Shown: one piece after another, positions 1 through 8,144 of the stretch | How positions within the stretch are numbered: the stretch's first letter is position 1 | How the letters are laid out: each line of letters opens with the position of its first letter | DNA from: Phyllobacteriaceae bacterium | Lineage (GTDB): Bacteria > Pseudomonadota > Alphaproteobacteria > Rhizobiales > Rhizobiaceae | Direction of reading: 5' to 3' | NCBI GenBank assembly: GCA_002708825.1 | Contig: PAPF01000023.1 | Location: forward strand, 62,001 to 126,000 | Length of the DNA: 64,000 nucleotides | Notes under the pieces: model-generated | What the model saw: only the letters and a program-made list of their open reading frames with translations | What the model was told of the DNA's origin: nothing | Databases searched by the model: none | Position numbers and translations under genes: made by a program

Positions 1-1
1 C

Positions 2-184
2 GCGCTTTGCCTCCTGCTGATCGCCACCATGGCATCTGCCTGCGGACGCCGCTCCACGCTGGAAACGCCCTACGAGGCGTCCGTTCGCGAAGCGAAGGAA
101 GCCCGCAGGACCGGCGAGCAGGCTGCCGCTCCGGAAAAACCGGTTGCCGACAAGCCGTTCATTCTCGATTCGCTCATCGAGTGA
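2..184 (+). CDS. lptM: LPS translocon maturation chaperone LptM-like small lipoprotein (5' partial)
   Basis: The reading frame enters from the left edge and ends at TGA 182-184, giving 60 visible residues. The visible start is a hydrophobic stretch ending in a lipobox-like ASAC, so the Cys would be lipidated and the protein anchored in the outer membrane. A low-complexity charged middle follows, then a conserved-looking tail, KPFILDSLIE. Small lipoproteins of this layout directly upstream of lysA are the LptM (YifL) family, which assists LptD maturation in Enterobacteria. The function here is inferred from family and position. The true start lies outside the window. Confidence 0.75.
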   Translation, partial: ALCLLLIATMASACGRRSTLETPYEASVREAKEARRTGEQAAAPEKPVADKPFILDSLIE

Positions 185-215
185 TCCTTCTCCAGGGCCC
201 CGGAACCTTGAACCC

Positions 216-1481
216 GTGAATCACTTCCAATATCGCGACGGCGTGCTGCACGCCGAGGACGTGCCGGTGCCGGACATCGCGCGCGCCGTCGGCACGCCTT
301 TCTACGTCTATTCCACCGCCACGCTGACGCGCCACTACCAGGTCTTCGCCAAGGCTTTCGAGGGACTGGACGCCATGGTGTGCTACGCCATGAAGGCCAA
401 TTCCAATCAGGCCGTGCTGAAGACACTGGCAAATCTGGGCGCTGGCGCCGACGTGGTTTCGGAAGGCGAACTGCGCCGCGCGCTCGCCGCCGGCATCCCC
501 GCCAGCCGCATCGTCTTCTCTGGCGTCGGCAAGACGGCGCAGGAGATCGACTTCGCACTTTCGACGGGCATCTGCTGCTTCAATGTCGAATCCGAGCCGG
601 AACTGGAACTGCTTTCGGCGCGCGCCACGGCGCTCGGCCATGAGGCCCGCGTCTCTCTGCGCATAAACCCGGACGTGGACGCGAAGACCCACAAGAAGAT
701 TTCCACCGGCAAGGCCGAGAACAAGTTCGGCATTCCCTGGCAGCGCGCCCGCGCGGTCTATGCCGAGGCGGCCACCCTGCCCGGCATCCGCGTCTCCGGC
801 ATCGACATGCATATCGGCAGCCAGATCACCGAGTTGCAGCCCTTTGACGACGCCTTCGCCCTGCTGACCGAACTGGTCCAGACCCTGCGTCAGGATGGCC
901 ATGAAATCGAGCATGTCGATCTCGGCGGCGGGCTCGGCATCCCCTACAAGGACGACAACAATCCGCCCCCGCTTCCCGAACACTACGCCGAAGTGGTCCG
1001 CAAGCATGTCACCCAGCTTGGCCTGAAGGCCATCTTCGAACCCGGCCGGCTCATCGCGGGCAATGCCGGCATCCTCGTCACGCAGGTCATCTACGTGAAG
1101 GAAGGCGACGCCAAGAATTTCGTCATCGTCGATGCGGGCATGAACGACCTCATCCGCCCCACGCTCTACGACGCCCATCACGAGATCTATCCGGTCGAAC
1201 AGAAAGCGGCCACCGCATCGCGCATCACCGCCGACATCGTCGGCCCGGTCTGCGAGACCGGCGACTACATGGCGCACGACCGCGAGATGCCGCGTGTCGC
1301 TTCCGGCGACCTGCTGTCCATCGGTTCCGCCGGTGCCTATGGCGCGGTTCAGGCGTCCACCTACAATTCCCGCCCGCTGGTCCCCGAAGTCCTCGTCAAT
1401 GGCGACCGCTTCCACGTCATCCGTCCGCGCCCGTCCCATGACGCGCTGATCGGCCTCGATTCCGTGCCGGACTGGCTCTGA
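216..1481 (+). CDS. lysA: Diaminopimelate decarboxylase
   Basis: LysA removes CO2 from meso-diaminopimelate to give L-lysine, the last step of lysine synthesis, in the cytoplasm with PLP. The 421-residue product matches the family length. The PLP-binding lysine is K60 in CYAMKANSN. The HIGSQ motif, the GGGLGIPY phosphate-binding loop, EPGRLIAGNAG and the CETGD motif with the active-site Cys contributed across the dimer are all present. I chose the GTG at 216 because the homologous N-terminus (MNHFQYRDGVLHAEDVPV) begins there; a longer frame from 144 would overlap lptM. The 31 bp gap to lptM suggests co-transcription. Confidence 0.96.
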   Translation: MNHFQYRDGVLHAEDVPVPDIARAVGTPFYVYSTATLTRHYQVFAKAFEGLDAMVCYAMKANSNQAVLKTLANLGAGADVVSEGELRRALAAGIPASRIVFSGVGKTAQEIDFALSTGICCFNVESEPELELLSARATALGHEARVSLRINPDVDAKTHKKISTGKAENKFGIPWQRARAVYAEAATLPGIRVSGIDMHIGSQITELQPFDDAFALLTELVQTLRQDGHEIEHVDLGGGLGIPYKDDNNPPPLPEHYAEVVRKHVTQLGLKAIFEPGRLIAGNAGILVTQVIYVKEGDAKNFVIVDAGMNDLIRPTLYDAHHEIYPVEQKAATASRITADIVGPVCETGDYMAHDREMPRVASGDLLSIGSAGAYGAVQASTYNSRPLVPEVLVNGDRFHVIRPRPSHDALIGLDSVPDWL

Positions 1482-1605
1482 CCGCCGGCACGGGAAAAGA
1501 CGGAACTTCACGTTTGCGTGCAGCGGCCTCGCCTTTGGCACAATTTCCGCTATCCTCATCGTGTGAGGACCGGCGGATGGCCCGCCGGCAATGCGGAAGG
1601 ACGGC

Positions 1606-4212
1606 ATGGAGACCACGGCAGGCCTCTTGGAACGCCTGAAACGCACACGCGGCATCGTGCGCCTTGTCATGATCGTCGAGCGCCTGTGGCCGCTGGTCCT
1701 GCCGCTCGTCATCATTGCCACGCTGTTTGCCGCTGTCTCCTGGTTCGGCCTGTTCCGGATCGTGCCGGATTGGGCCCGCCTCGCGGTCGCCGGCGTCTTC
1801 GCCCTTGCCGGGCTGGCTTCCCTCTATCCGCTGTCGCACATGCGCTGGCCGCGCGCCGGCGAGATCGACCACCGCATCGAGCGGGCCAACGCCCTGCTGC
1901 ACCGCCCCGTCACCACGCAGACCGACCGGATCGCCGCGGTCAGCCGCGATCCCTTCGCCGAGGCGCTGTGGCGCGAGCACCAGAAGCGCATCGCCGCCGG
2001 GCTTGACCGGCTGTCGTCGGGCGCCCCGCGCACCGGCATTCCCGCCCGCGATCCATGGGCCCTGCGCGCCATTCCGGCCCTGCTGCTGGCCGGTGCCTTC
2101 GCCTTCTCGTTCGGTCCCGGAGGCGGCTCGCTGGTCGATGCCTTTTCGGCGCGTGGCGGCGTGCCCGCCATTCCGCCGCGCGTCGACGCCTGGGTCACGC
2201 CGCCGGCCTATACCGGCCGCGCTCCGGTCTTCCTGACCGCCGAGGCCAACCGTGGCGAAACGCAATTCACGGTGCCCGAAGGCTCGAAGGCCGTCGTCCG
2301 CGTCACCGGCGGGTCGGTTGCCGAGGAACTGACCTTCCTCCGTTCGGGAGCCACGGCAGAACGCATCATCGAGCCGGAGGGTCCGGCCGCGGGCCAGGTC
2401 ACGCCGTCCGGTGCCTCGGGATCCGTCGCGCGCCAGTTCACCCTGACGCTTGAAGACGATGGCGCTCTGCGCCTGTCCACCGGAGAAAGCGCGGTCAATG
2501 ACTGGGCTTTCACCGTCATTCCCGACCAGCCGCCGCAGGTCGCGCTTTCGGGCGATCCCAAGCGTGAACCGAACGGCGCCTTCACGCTCTCCTACACGGT
2601 CAGCGACGATTACGGCGTCCAGTCCGGCGAAACCCTGTTTGAACTGGCCGGCGAACAGGCGCCGAATGCCCGGCCGCTCTACGATGCCCCGGAAATGCCG
2701 CTCACCCTGCCGCGCGGACGCGAGGGCGAGGCCGAGACAACAACGGTGATGGCGGAGCATCCCTGGGCTGGCGCGCCGGCGCGCATGCGCCTGAAGGTGA
2801 CCGATGCCGCAGGGCAGGAGGGCATGTCGGAACCGCTCGCCCTGACCATGCCGGAACGCGTCTTCACCAATCCGCTCGCCCGGGCAGTGATCGAGCAGCG
2901 GCGGATCCTGGCGCTCGATGCCAACCGCAAGCAGAGGGTCCTCCTTCTTCTCGACTCGGTTACCCTCAGGCCCGAGGACACCTTCTCCAACATGTCGCAT
3001 TATCTCGGGTTGATGGCGCTGCGCACCCGCCTGGATCTTGCCGAAAGCGACGATGCCCTGCGCGAAACCGTCGACTACATGTGGGAACTGGCCGTCCAGA
3101 TCGAGGATGGCGACCTGACCGACGCCGAAAGGCGCCTGCGGGATGCCCAGCAGGCCCTGCGCGACGCACTGGAAAACGGCGCCAGCGACGAGGAGATCGA
3201 ACGCCGCATTGCCGAACTGCGCGAGGCGCTCAACGAATTCCTTCGCGAATTCGCCGAGCGCGCGCAGCAGGACCCGAACATGGCGCAGCAGATGCCGCAA
3301 GACATGCAGCAGCTCAACCAGTCCGATCTCGACCGCATGCTCCAGCAGATGGAAGACCTCGCGAAATCCGGGCAGCGCGAACAGGCCGAACAGCTTCTCT
3401 CCCAGCTTGAGAACATGATGCGCAACCTGCAGGCAGGCCGGCAGCAGGAAGGCCAGCAGGGCCAGCAGGGCCAGATGCGCGAGCAGATGAACCGCCTTGG
3501 CGAACTCATGCGCCGTCAGCAGGAAATGATGAACGAGACCTTCCGCCTCGACCAGATGCAGCGCGGCGAACAGGGTCAGCAAGGACAGCAGCGCCAGGGC
3601 CAGCAAGGCCAGAGGGGCCAGCAGGGCCAGCGCAGCGAACAGGGCCGCCAGCAGGGGCAGCAGGGCCAGGGCGGCCAGCAGCCCGGTCAGGGCCAGGGCG
3701 GAATGACGCCGGACGAACTGGCAGAGGCCCTGCGCGGCCTGCAGGAAGGCCAGGGCCGGTTGCGCGGTGAACTGGGCCAGCTCATGGAAGACCTGCGCGG
3801 CATGGGCATCGAACCCGGCGAGGGCTTCGGCGAGGCGCAGGACCGGATGGGCCAGGCCGGCCGGGCACTGGGCGAGGCCGACGGTGAACAGGCCGTCGGC
3901 CGTCAGGGCGAGGCACTCGAAGCCATGCGCCGCGGCGCCCAGGACATGATGAACCAGATGCAGCAGCAGGCCCAGCAGAATGGCCAGGGCGGCGGCGAGC
4001 CGGGCGGCAACAACCGCGCCGACGACCGCGATCCGCTCGGCCGGCCGCGCGCCACCACCGGCCCGGATTTCGGCAACACCGTGAAAGTGCCCGACGAGAT
4101 CGACGCCCAGCGTGCCCGTGAAATTCTCGAAGCCATCCGCAAGCGTCTGGGCAACGCGCTGTCACCCCAGCTTGAAAAGGAATACCTGGAACGGCTGCTG
4201 GACCTGCAATGA
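1606..4212 (+). CDS. TIGR02302 family (DUF4175) membrane protein with Gln-rich tail
   Basis: An 868-residue protein of a family conserved in alphaproteobacteria, where it commonly sits by lysA. Three hydrophobic segments lie in the first ~165 residues (two near the N-terminus, one around residues 145-160). A large presumably periplasmic region and long charged helices follow. Around residues 605-705 comes a strongly Gln/Gly-rich block, then an acidic C-terminus. The function is not established; envelope or division-related roles are only suspected from context. I prefer the ATG at 1606 because GGAAGG lies 5 nt upstream, whereas the ATG at 1591 has no ribosome-binding site. The stop overlaps the next start (ATGA). 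Confidence 0.88.
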   Translation: METTAGLLERLKRTRGIVRLVMIVERLWPLVLPLVIIATLFAAVSWFGLFRIVPDWARLAVAGVFALAGLASLYPLSHMRWPRAGEIDHRIERANALLHRPVTTQTDRIAAVSRDPFAEALWREHQKRIAAGLDRLSSGAPRTGIPARDPWALRAIPALLLAGAFAFSFGPGGGSLVDAFSARGGVPAIPPRVDAWVTPPAYTGRAPVFLTAEANRGETQFTVPEGSKAVVRVTGGSVAEELTFLRSGATAERIIEPEGPAAGQVTPSGASGSVARQFTLTLEDDGALRLSTGESAVNDWAFTVIPDQPPQVALSGDPKREPNGAFTLSYTVSDDYGVQSGETLFELAGEQAPNARPLYDAPEMPLTLPRGREGEAETTTVMAEHPWAGAPARMRLKVTDAAGQEGMSEPLALTMPERVFTNPLARAVIEQRRILALDANRKQRVLLLLDSVTLRPEDTFSNMSHYLGLMALRTRLDLAESDDALRETVDYMWELAVQIEDGDLTDAERRLRDAQQALRDALENGASDEEIERRIAELREALNEFLREFAERAQQDPNMAQQMPQDMQQLNQSDLDRMLQQMEDLAKSGQREQAEQLLSQLENMMRNLQAGRQQEGQQGQQGQMREQMNRLGELMRRQQEMMNETFRLDQMQRGEQGQQGQQRQGQQGQRGQQGQRSEQGRQQGQQGQGGQQPGQGQGGMTPDELAEALRGLQEGQGRLRGELGQLMEDLRGMGIEPGEGFGEAQDRMGQAGRALGEADGEQAVGRQGEALEAMRRGAQDMMNQMQQQAQQNGQGGGEPGGNNRADDRDPLGRPRATTGPDFGNTVKVPDEIDAQRAREILEAIRKRLGNALSPQLEKEYLERLLDLQ
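3439..3705 (+). repeat. Degenerate CAG/GGC tandem repeat encoding Gln-Gly-rich segment
   Basis: Within the TIGR02302 gene the DNA repeats units close to CAGCAGGGC, giving runs of Q-Q-G and Q-G-Q with occasional R and E. The units are imperfect and vary in length. Such a block is prone to length change by slippage. It is coding repeat sequence, not a mobile element. Confidence 0.85.
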
Positions 4213-4580
4213 GCGATCTGGCGGCACCGGTGCCCATCCTCCGGATTTTCGACGAGGCCCGGGCGCGCGGTTTCTATTGCAGCTATCTCGGCTTTGAAGT
4301 CGTCTTCGAACATCGGTTCGAACCCGGTCTGCCACTCTATATGGAAGTCCGCCGGGACCAATCAGTGCTGCATCTGTCGGAACATCATGGCGATGCATCG
4401 CCCGGCGCCCATATCCGCATGTCTGTCAGAGATCTCGATGCGCTTCTGCACGACCTTCTGGCGAAGGATTATCGCCACCTTCGTCCGGGCATCATCGCTC
4501 AGCCTTGGGGCATGCGGGAGATGACACTGACCGATCCGTTCGCGAACCGGCTGACCTTTTGCGAGACGATGCAGGGCTGA
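4209..4580 (+). CDS. Glyoxalase/bleomycin-resistance superfamily protein
   Basis: A 123-residue single-copy VOC-fold protein. It opens with PVPILRIFDEARARGFYCSY and ends with the typical DPFANRLTFCE strand. This pattern is that of the bleomycin-binding (Ble-like) glyoxalase branch, which forms dimers and can sequester drugs. No metal ligand set can be assigned with confidence, so whether it binds drugs or is an enzyme is open. The start overlaps the stop of the preceding gene by ATGA, implying translational coupling. Its stop lies only 4 bp from the convergent cpdR stop. Confidence 0.8.
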   Translation: MSDLAAPVPILRIFDEARARGFYCSYLGFEVVFEHRFEPGLPLYMEVRRDQSVLHLSEHHGDASPGAHIRMSVRDLDALLHDLLAKDYRHLRPGIIAQPWGMREMTLTDPFANRLTFCETMQG

Positions 4581-4584
4581 AGGT

Positions 4585-4950
4585 TCAGGCAGCAAGCGCG
4601 CCGGCAACGGCCAAGCGGATTTCCGCCAGCGTGAACGGCTTCGGCACCACGTCGATGATGACCTCGCTGAGGTCGGATGCCCTTTCCCGCTGTTCGGCAT
4701 AGCCCGTCATCAGCAGGATCTTCAGGCCGGGGAAATCCCGCGCCGCAGTCTTGGCCATCTCGATCCCGTCCAGCACCGGCATGCGGATATCCGAGAGCAC
4801 GAGGTCGAAACCGCCCGATTCGTCTGTCAGGATCGAAAGGCCGATCTCGCCATCCTCGGCCGTTTCCACGTCATGACCGTCGACGCCGAGCGCGCGCGCG
4901 GTGAAGGTACGGACCGAATCGTCATCTTCGACAAGCAGGATCCTGGCCAT
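4585..4950 (-). CDS. cpdR: Single-domain response regulator CpdR
   Basis: A 121-residue stand-alone receiver domain without an output domain. It starts MARILLVEDDDSVRTF, carries the phospho-acceptor Asp in VLSDIRMPVLDG, the conserved Thr in LLMTGY and the Lys in PKPF. In Caulobacter and rhizobia, unphosphorylated CpdR is the adaptor that brings ClpXP to the pole to degrade CtrA and other substrates; phosphorylation through the CckA-ChpT relay blocks this. The identity rests on sequence resemblance and the hpt neighbour, a known rhizobial arrangement. It lies 10 bp after the hpt stop in the same operon. Confidence 0.88.
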   Translation of the reverse strand: MARILLVEDDDSVRTFTARALGVDGHDVETAEDGEIGLSILTDESGGFDLVLSDIRMPVLDGIEMAKTAARDFPGLKILLMTGYAEQRERASDLSEVIIDVVPKPFTLAEIRLAVAGALAA

Positions 4951-4960
4951 TTTTCGTCTC

Positions 4961-5506
4961 TCAAGCCTCGTCCTTGATGAACCCGACATAGGGCAGTTCG
5001 CGGAAGGCGTGGCCGGCATCCATGCCGTAGCCGACCACGAAATAGTCCGGGCAATCGAACCCGGTGAAATCCGCGTCGATGTCGTTTGTGCGCCGCATCC
5101 GCTTGTCCAGCAGCACGGCGATGGACACCGACCGGGCGCCGCGCGACAGCATCAGGTCGCGGGTGTATTTCAGTGTCTTGCCGGATTCCAGGATATCGTC
5201 GATCAGCAGGATGTCGCGGCCGGAGACATCGTTGTCGATGTCGCGCAGCACCTTGATTTCGCCGGATGTGCGGCCTGCGCCATAGGAGGAGATCATGATG
5301 AACTCCACCTCCGGCGCCACGCCCACGTCATGCATGGCGCGGATCAGGTCCGCGGCAAAGATGAACGAGCCCTTCAGCACCGATATGACAAGCAGGTCCC
5401 TGAAGTCGCGCCCGGCGATCTCCTTGGCCAGTTCCAGATTGCGCCGCGCGATGGTCGATGCGCTGTAGAGCACCTCGATCTGCTTGCCCCTGACCGTCTG
5501 CATCAT
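4961..5506 (-). CDS. hpt: Hypoxanthine phosphoribosyltransferase
   Basis: A cytoplasmic purine-salvage enzyme joining hypoxanthine (and guanine) to PRPP. The 181-residue length is standard. The PRPP-binding loop ILLIDDILESGKTL is intact. The early ISVLKGSFIFAADL (PPi-binding loop) and the C-terminal FVVGYGMDAGHAFRELPY base-binding segment are also recognisable. The start overlaps the stop of the upstream membrane-protein gene (ATGA), so the three genes (membrane protein, hpt, cpdR) look like one operon transcribed leftward. Confidence 0.95.
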   Translation of the reverse strand: MMQTVRGKQIEVLYSASTIARRNLELAKEIAGRDFRDLLVISVLKGSFIFAADLIRAMHDVGVAPEVEFIMISSYGAGRTSGEIKVLRDIDNDVSGRDILLIDDILESGKTLKYTRDLMLSRGARSVSIAVLLDKRMRRTNDIDADFTGFDCPDYFVVGYGMDAGHAFRELPYVGFIKDEA

Positions 5507-6213
5507 CCGTCCCCTGATCTTGCCAGGCGCACCGACACCCGCTCCACGCCCATATTAGGCGCCGCCACGCGGCCGGAAAAGAGGTGGCTGCCACCCGGTG
5601 CCAGCCCTTCGCGGCTTGTCCCCAGCTTGTATTGCGTCAGCGATCCGTCCTTCGCATGCACCGAAACGAGCAGTGCCGGGAGAATTGCCGCGCTTGCGCC
5701 ACGGTTTTCGATCCGCGTATCGATCCGGAGCAACGGCTGACCCTTCTGCGCTTCCATGCGCGAATCGAGCGATGCGATGACAAGCGGCTCGTCCGTTCCG
5801 CCCGTGAAAAGGGCATGCCCGCCATTGATCCAGAAGGCAGCGCCCGCCACGATGAAACCGGTGACCTTGAGGATGCGCCCGGCCAGCGGCTCGCGTGAAC
5901 CGGAATCGTCCGCCGGCGATGGCGCGCTGCGCAGCATGGCCAGGCCGTCGGATGCGGCCGGCGCGCCAGGGCGGCCGATGCGCCGCAAACCCGCCTCGCC
6001 CGCCCTTCGCGAAGCGTTCACTGCACGGTCCGTATTGGTATCGCCCGCCGTTTCGTAGCCCACGAGTTCGGCATCGTCGCGCAAGCCAGGCTCCGCGCGC
6101 CTGGCGGCCCCGCCGTGCAGGTCCAGGATTTCGCCTTCCAGCGGCGGATGCATGGTCCCTTGCGGCATCGTCTGCGCCTGATTCTCCCTTTTTACGATGT
6201 GTCGCGCGGCCAT
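5503..6213 (-). CDS. Conserved hypothetical membrane-anchored protein, DUF3426-like
   Basis: A 236-residue protein with a long polar N-terminal part (about 120 residues), one transmembrane helix near residues 125-145 (LKVTGFIVAGAAFWI) and a C-terminal beta-rich domain. The C-terminal domain resembles the extracytoplasmic domain of MJ0042/DUF3426 proteins that sit between ftsE and hpt in rhizobia. Those usually begin with a CxxC zinc ribbon, which I do not see here. The start is uncertain: ATG at 6213 has no clear Shine-Dalgarno; ATG at 6168 lies 14 nt after AGGGAGAA; a TTG at 6222 is also in frame. No function is known. Confidence 0.62.
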   Translation of the reverse strand: MAARHIVKRENQAQTMPQGTMHPPLEGEILDLHGGAARRAEPGLRDDAELVGYETAGDTNTDRAVNASRRAGEAGLRRIGRPGAPAASDGLAMLRSAPSPADDSGSREPLAGRILKVTGFIVAGAAFWINGGHALFTGGTDEPLVIASLDSRMEAQKGQPLLRIDTRIENRGASAAILPALLVSVHAKDGSLTQYKLGTSREGLAPGGSHLFSGRVAAPNMGVERVSVRLARSGDG

Positions 6214-6222
6214 GGTGAACAA

Positions 6223-6230
6223 ATGGTTAA
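6223..6230 (-). promoter_or_regulatory. Candidate CtrA half-site TTAACCAT
   Basis: The minus strand reads TTAACCAT here, the extended CtrA half-site known from Caulobacter. A second near match, TTAACCAA, lies on the plus strand at 6289-6296. The two point outward, one toward the hpt-cpdR operon and one toward ftsE. The match is by eye and an 8-mer can occur by chance. Confidence 0.4.
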
Positions 6231-6366
6231 CGCGGCCTCGAATACGCCATGCTGGCAGAGGATTCTTGACCCCTCCCGTTCGGGACCGTTAACCAAGACA
6301 GGGAACTGATTTGCCCGGCGGCGCAGGGTCGCGGCCGCGGCCCATCCGGTGAAGGAAACAGGCGGC

Positions 6367-7026
6367 GTGATCCGTTTCGAGAACGTGGGACTGAGATACG
6401 GCATGGGACCGGAGATCCTGCGCGATGTCTCCTTCCATCTGCCGGAGAGATCGTTCCAGTTTCTCACCGGCCCGTCGGGCGCCGGCAAGACCACGCTGTT
6501 GCGCCTGCTGTTCCTGTCGCTCAAGCCCACGCGCGGTCTCATCACGGTCTTCGGCAAGGATCGCACCCGCATCACCCGGGCGGAACTGCCGCATCTGCGC
6601 CGCCGCATCGGCGTCGTGTTCCAGGATTTTCGCCTGCTGGACCACATGACGACATGGGAAAACGTGGCGTTGCCCTTGCGCATTCGCGGGCGCGAGGAGG
6701 CAAGCTACCGCAACGACGTCACCGAACTGCTGAAATGGGTCGGCCTGGGCGACCGCATGCACGTGCTCCCCCCCGTTCTCTCCGGTGGTGAGAAGCAGCG
6801 TGCGGCCATCGCCCGCGCCCTCATCGAACAGCCGGAAATCCTGCTCGCCGACGAACCGACCGGCAATGTGGACCCCCCCATGGCGCGGCGCCTGCTGCGC
6901 CTTTTCATCGAACTGAACCGGTCCGGCACGGCGGTTGTCATCGCCACGCACGACCTGTCCCTGATGAACCAGGTGGACGCCCGGCGCATGATCCTCGCCG
7001 ACGGGAGGCTGGACATCTATGACTGA
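6367..7026 (+). CDS. ftsE: Cell-division ABC transporter ATP-binding protein FtsE
   Basis: FtsE powers the FtsEX complex at the division septum, which controls periplasmic murein hydrolase activation. Visible motifs are Walker A GPSGAGKTT, signature LSGGEKQRAA, Walker B ILLADEPTGNVD and the H-loop IATHDLSL. I chose GTG at 6367 (reads MIRFENVGLRYGMG, as in rhizobial homologues, 219 residues); an in-frame GTG at 6349 would add six residues. Its 3' end overlaps ftsX by 8 bp, the usual coupled arrangement. A weak TTGACC box at 6266-6271 could be part of the promoter. Confidence 0.94.
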   Translation: MIRFENVGLRYGMGPEILRDVSFHLPERSFQFLTGPSGAGKTTLLRLLFLSLKPTRGLITVFGKDRTRITRAELPHLRRRIGVVFQDFRLLDHMTTWENVALPLRIRGREEASYRNDVTELLKWVGLGDRMHVLPPVLSGGEKQRAAIARALIEQPEILLADEPTGNVDPPMARRLLRLFIELNRSGTAVVIATHDLSLMNQVDARRMILADGRLDIYD

Positions 7027-8056
7027 AGGGTCAAAGCCGGCAAACCGCCCGCCCGTACCGGCGGGCAAACGCGAGGCGTCCCGCCTGCCGAAACTGCCCG
7101 ACCTGCCCGTGCGCGCCGTCCCGCGCGTGCTCAACACGCGCGCCCGCCGGCCGACGCCGATCGTCCCCTCGGGCAATGTTGCCGGCCGCGCCCTCGTCTT
7201 CGTCATCGCCATCATGACATTCCTGTCATGCCTCACGCTTGGCGCGGTGACCCTCGTTCGCGACACGGCATCGGGCTGGCAGAGCCAGATCGCCCGCGAG
7301 GCGACCATCCAGATCCGCCCCGGCGAGGGTATCGACATGGAGGACGCCCTGGCGCGGGCCGCGGCCATGGCCCAGACCTTCGACGGTGTCCGCGCGGCCA
7401 CGATCGTCGACCGGGAGGCAACCGCGCGGCTTCTGGAACCCTGGCTTGGCAGCGGCCTCGACATCGATGAATTGCCCGTTCCCCGCCTTGTCGTCGTCAC
7501 CATTGACGAGACCGACCCGCCGGATTTCGCGGCCATGCGCGAGACATTGTCCGGCACCATCCCCAACCTGTCGCTGGACGATCATCGCACCTGGGTGGAC
7601 CGGCTGGTCTCCATGGCGCGGACCACCGTTTCCATCGGGGTCGCCGTCCTTGTCCTGATGCTGTCGGCCACCGTCCTGACCGTGGTCTTCGCCACCCGCG
7701 GCGCAATGGCCGGCAATGACCATATCATCGAGGTCCTGCATTTCGTTGGCGCCGAAGGCAAGTTCATCGCCGTGGAGTTCCGCCGCCACTTCCTCGCGGT
7801 GGGTCTCAAGGGCGCGGCGATCGGCGGCATCCTGGCGGTCGCCGTCTTCCTGCTGGGCTCGTGGTGGTCGGCCAGCAACCTGGCCACGCCGGAAGCAGCC
7901 CAGGCGACCGCGCTGTTCGGCTCGTTCGGCATCGGCCTCGCCGGATATCTCGGCGTCATCGCCATTGTCATCCTCATCGCCCTCCTGACCGCGCTGACCA
8001 CCCATTACACCGTGCTGACCAGCCTCAGCGACCTCGACACCACGGCCGGCGAATGA
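7019..8056 (+). CDS. ftsX: Cell-division protein FtsX
   Basis: The permease partner of FtsE. The 345-residue protein has a long cytoplasmic N-terminal extension rich in Pro and Arg (about 60 residues), then four predicted membrane helices: around residues 62-83, then three grouped in the C-terminal half (about 205-225, 260-283 and 300-325). A periplasmic loop of about 110 residues follows the first helix. This is the standard FtsX topology with an N-terminal extension of the alphaproteobacterial type. It overlaps ftsE by 8 bp. Confidence 0.93.
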   Translation: MTEGSKPANRPPVPAGKREASRLPKLPDLPVRAVPRVLNTRARRPTPIVPSGNVAGRALVFVIAIMTFLSCLTLGAVTLVRDTASGWQSQIAREATIQIRPGEGIDMEDALARAAAMAQTFDGVRAATIVDREATARLLEPWLGSGLDIDELPVPRLVVVTIDETDPPDFAAMRETLSGTIPNLSLDDHRTWVDRLVSMARTTVSIGVAVLVLMLSATVLTVVFATRGAMAGNDHIIEVLHFVGAEGKFIAVEFRRHFLAVGLKGAAIGGILAVAVFLLGSWWSASNLATPEAAQATALFGSFGIGLAGYLGVIAIVILIALLTALTTHYTVLTSLSDLDTTAGE

Positions 8057-8144
8057 TCTGCCAGGATTTTCAGCGCCGTCTGATATGCCTGAATTGCCGC
8101 TTTTCCGGCTATTCAATGCCGCAATTGGCCTGTATCGAAGGATC

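Noticed and set aside
1417-3606. 729-codon open frame on the minus strand
   Set aside because: It is antisense to the TIGR02302 gene; its Leu/Ala-rich product mirrors the Gln-rich repeat and has no domain. High GC creates such shadow frames.
3439-3705. CRISPR-like repeat array
   Set aside because: Units are 9-12 bases, contiguous, in frame and coding; there are no spacers.
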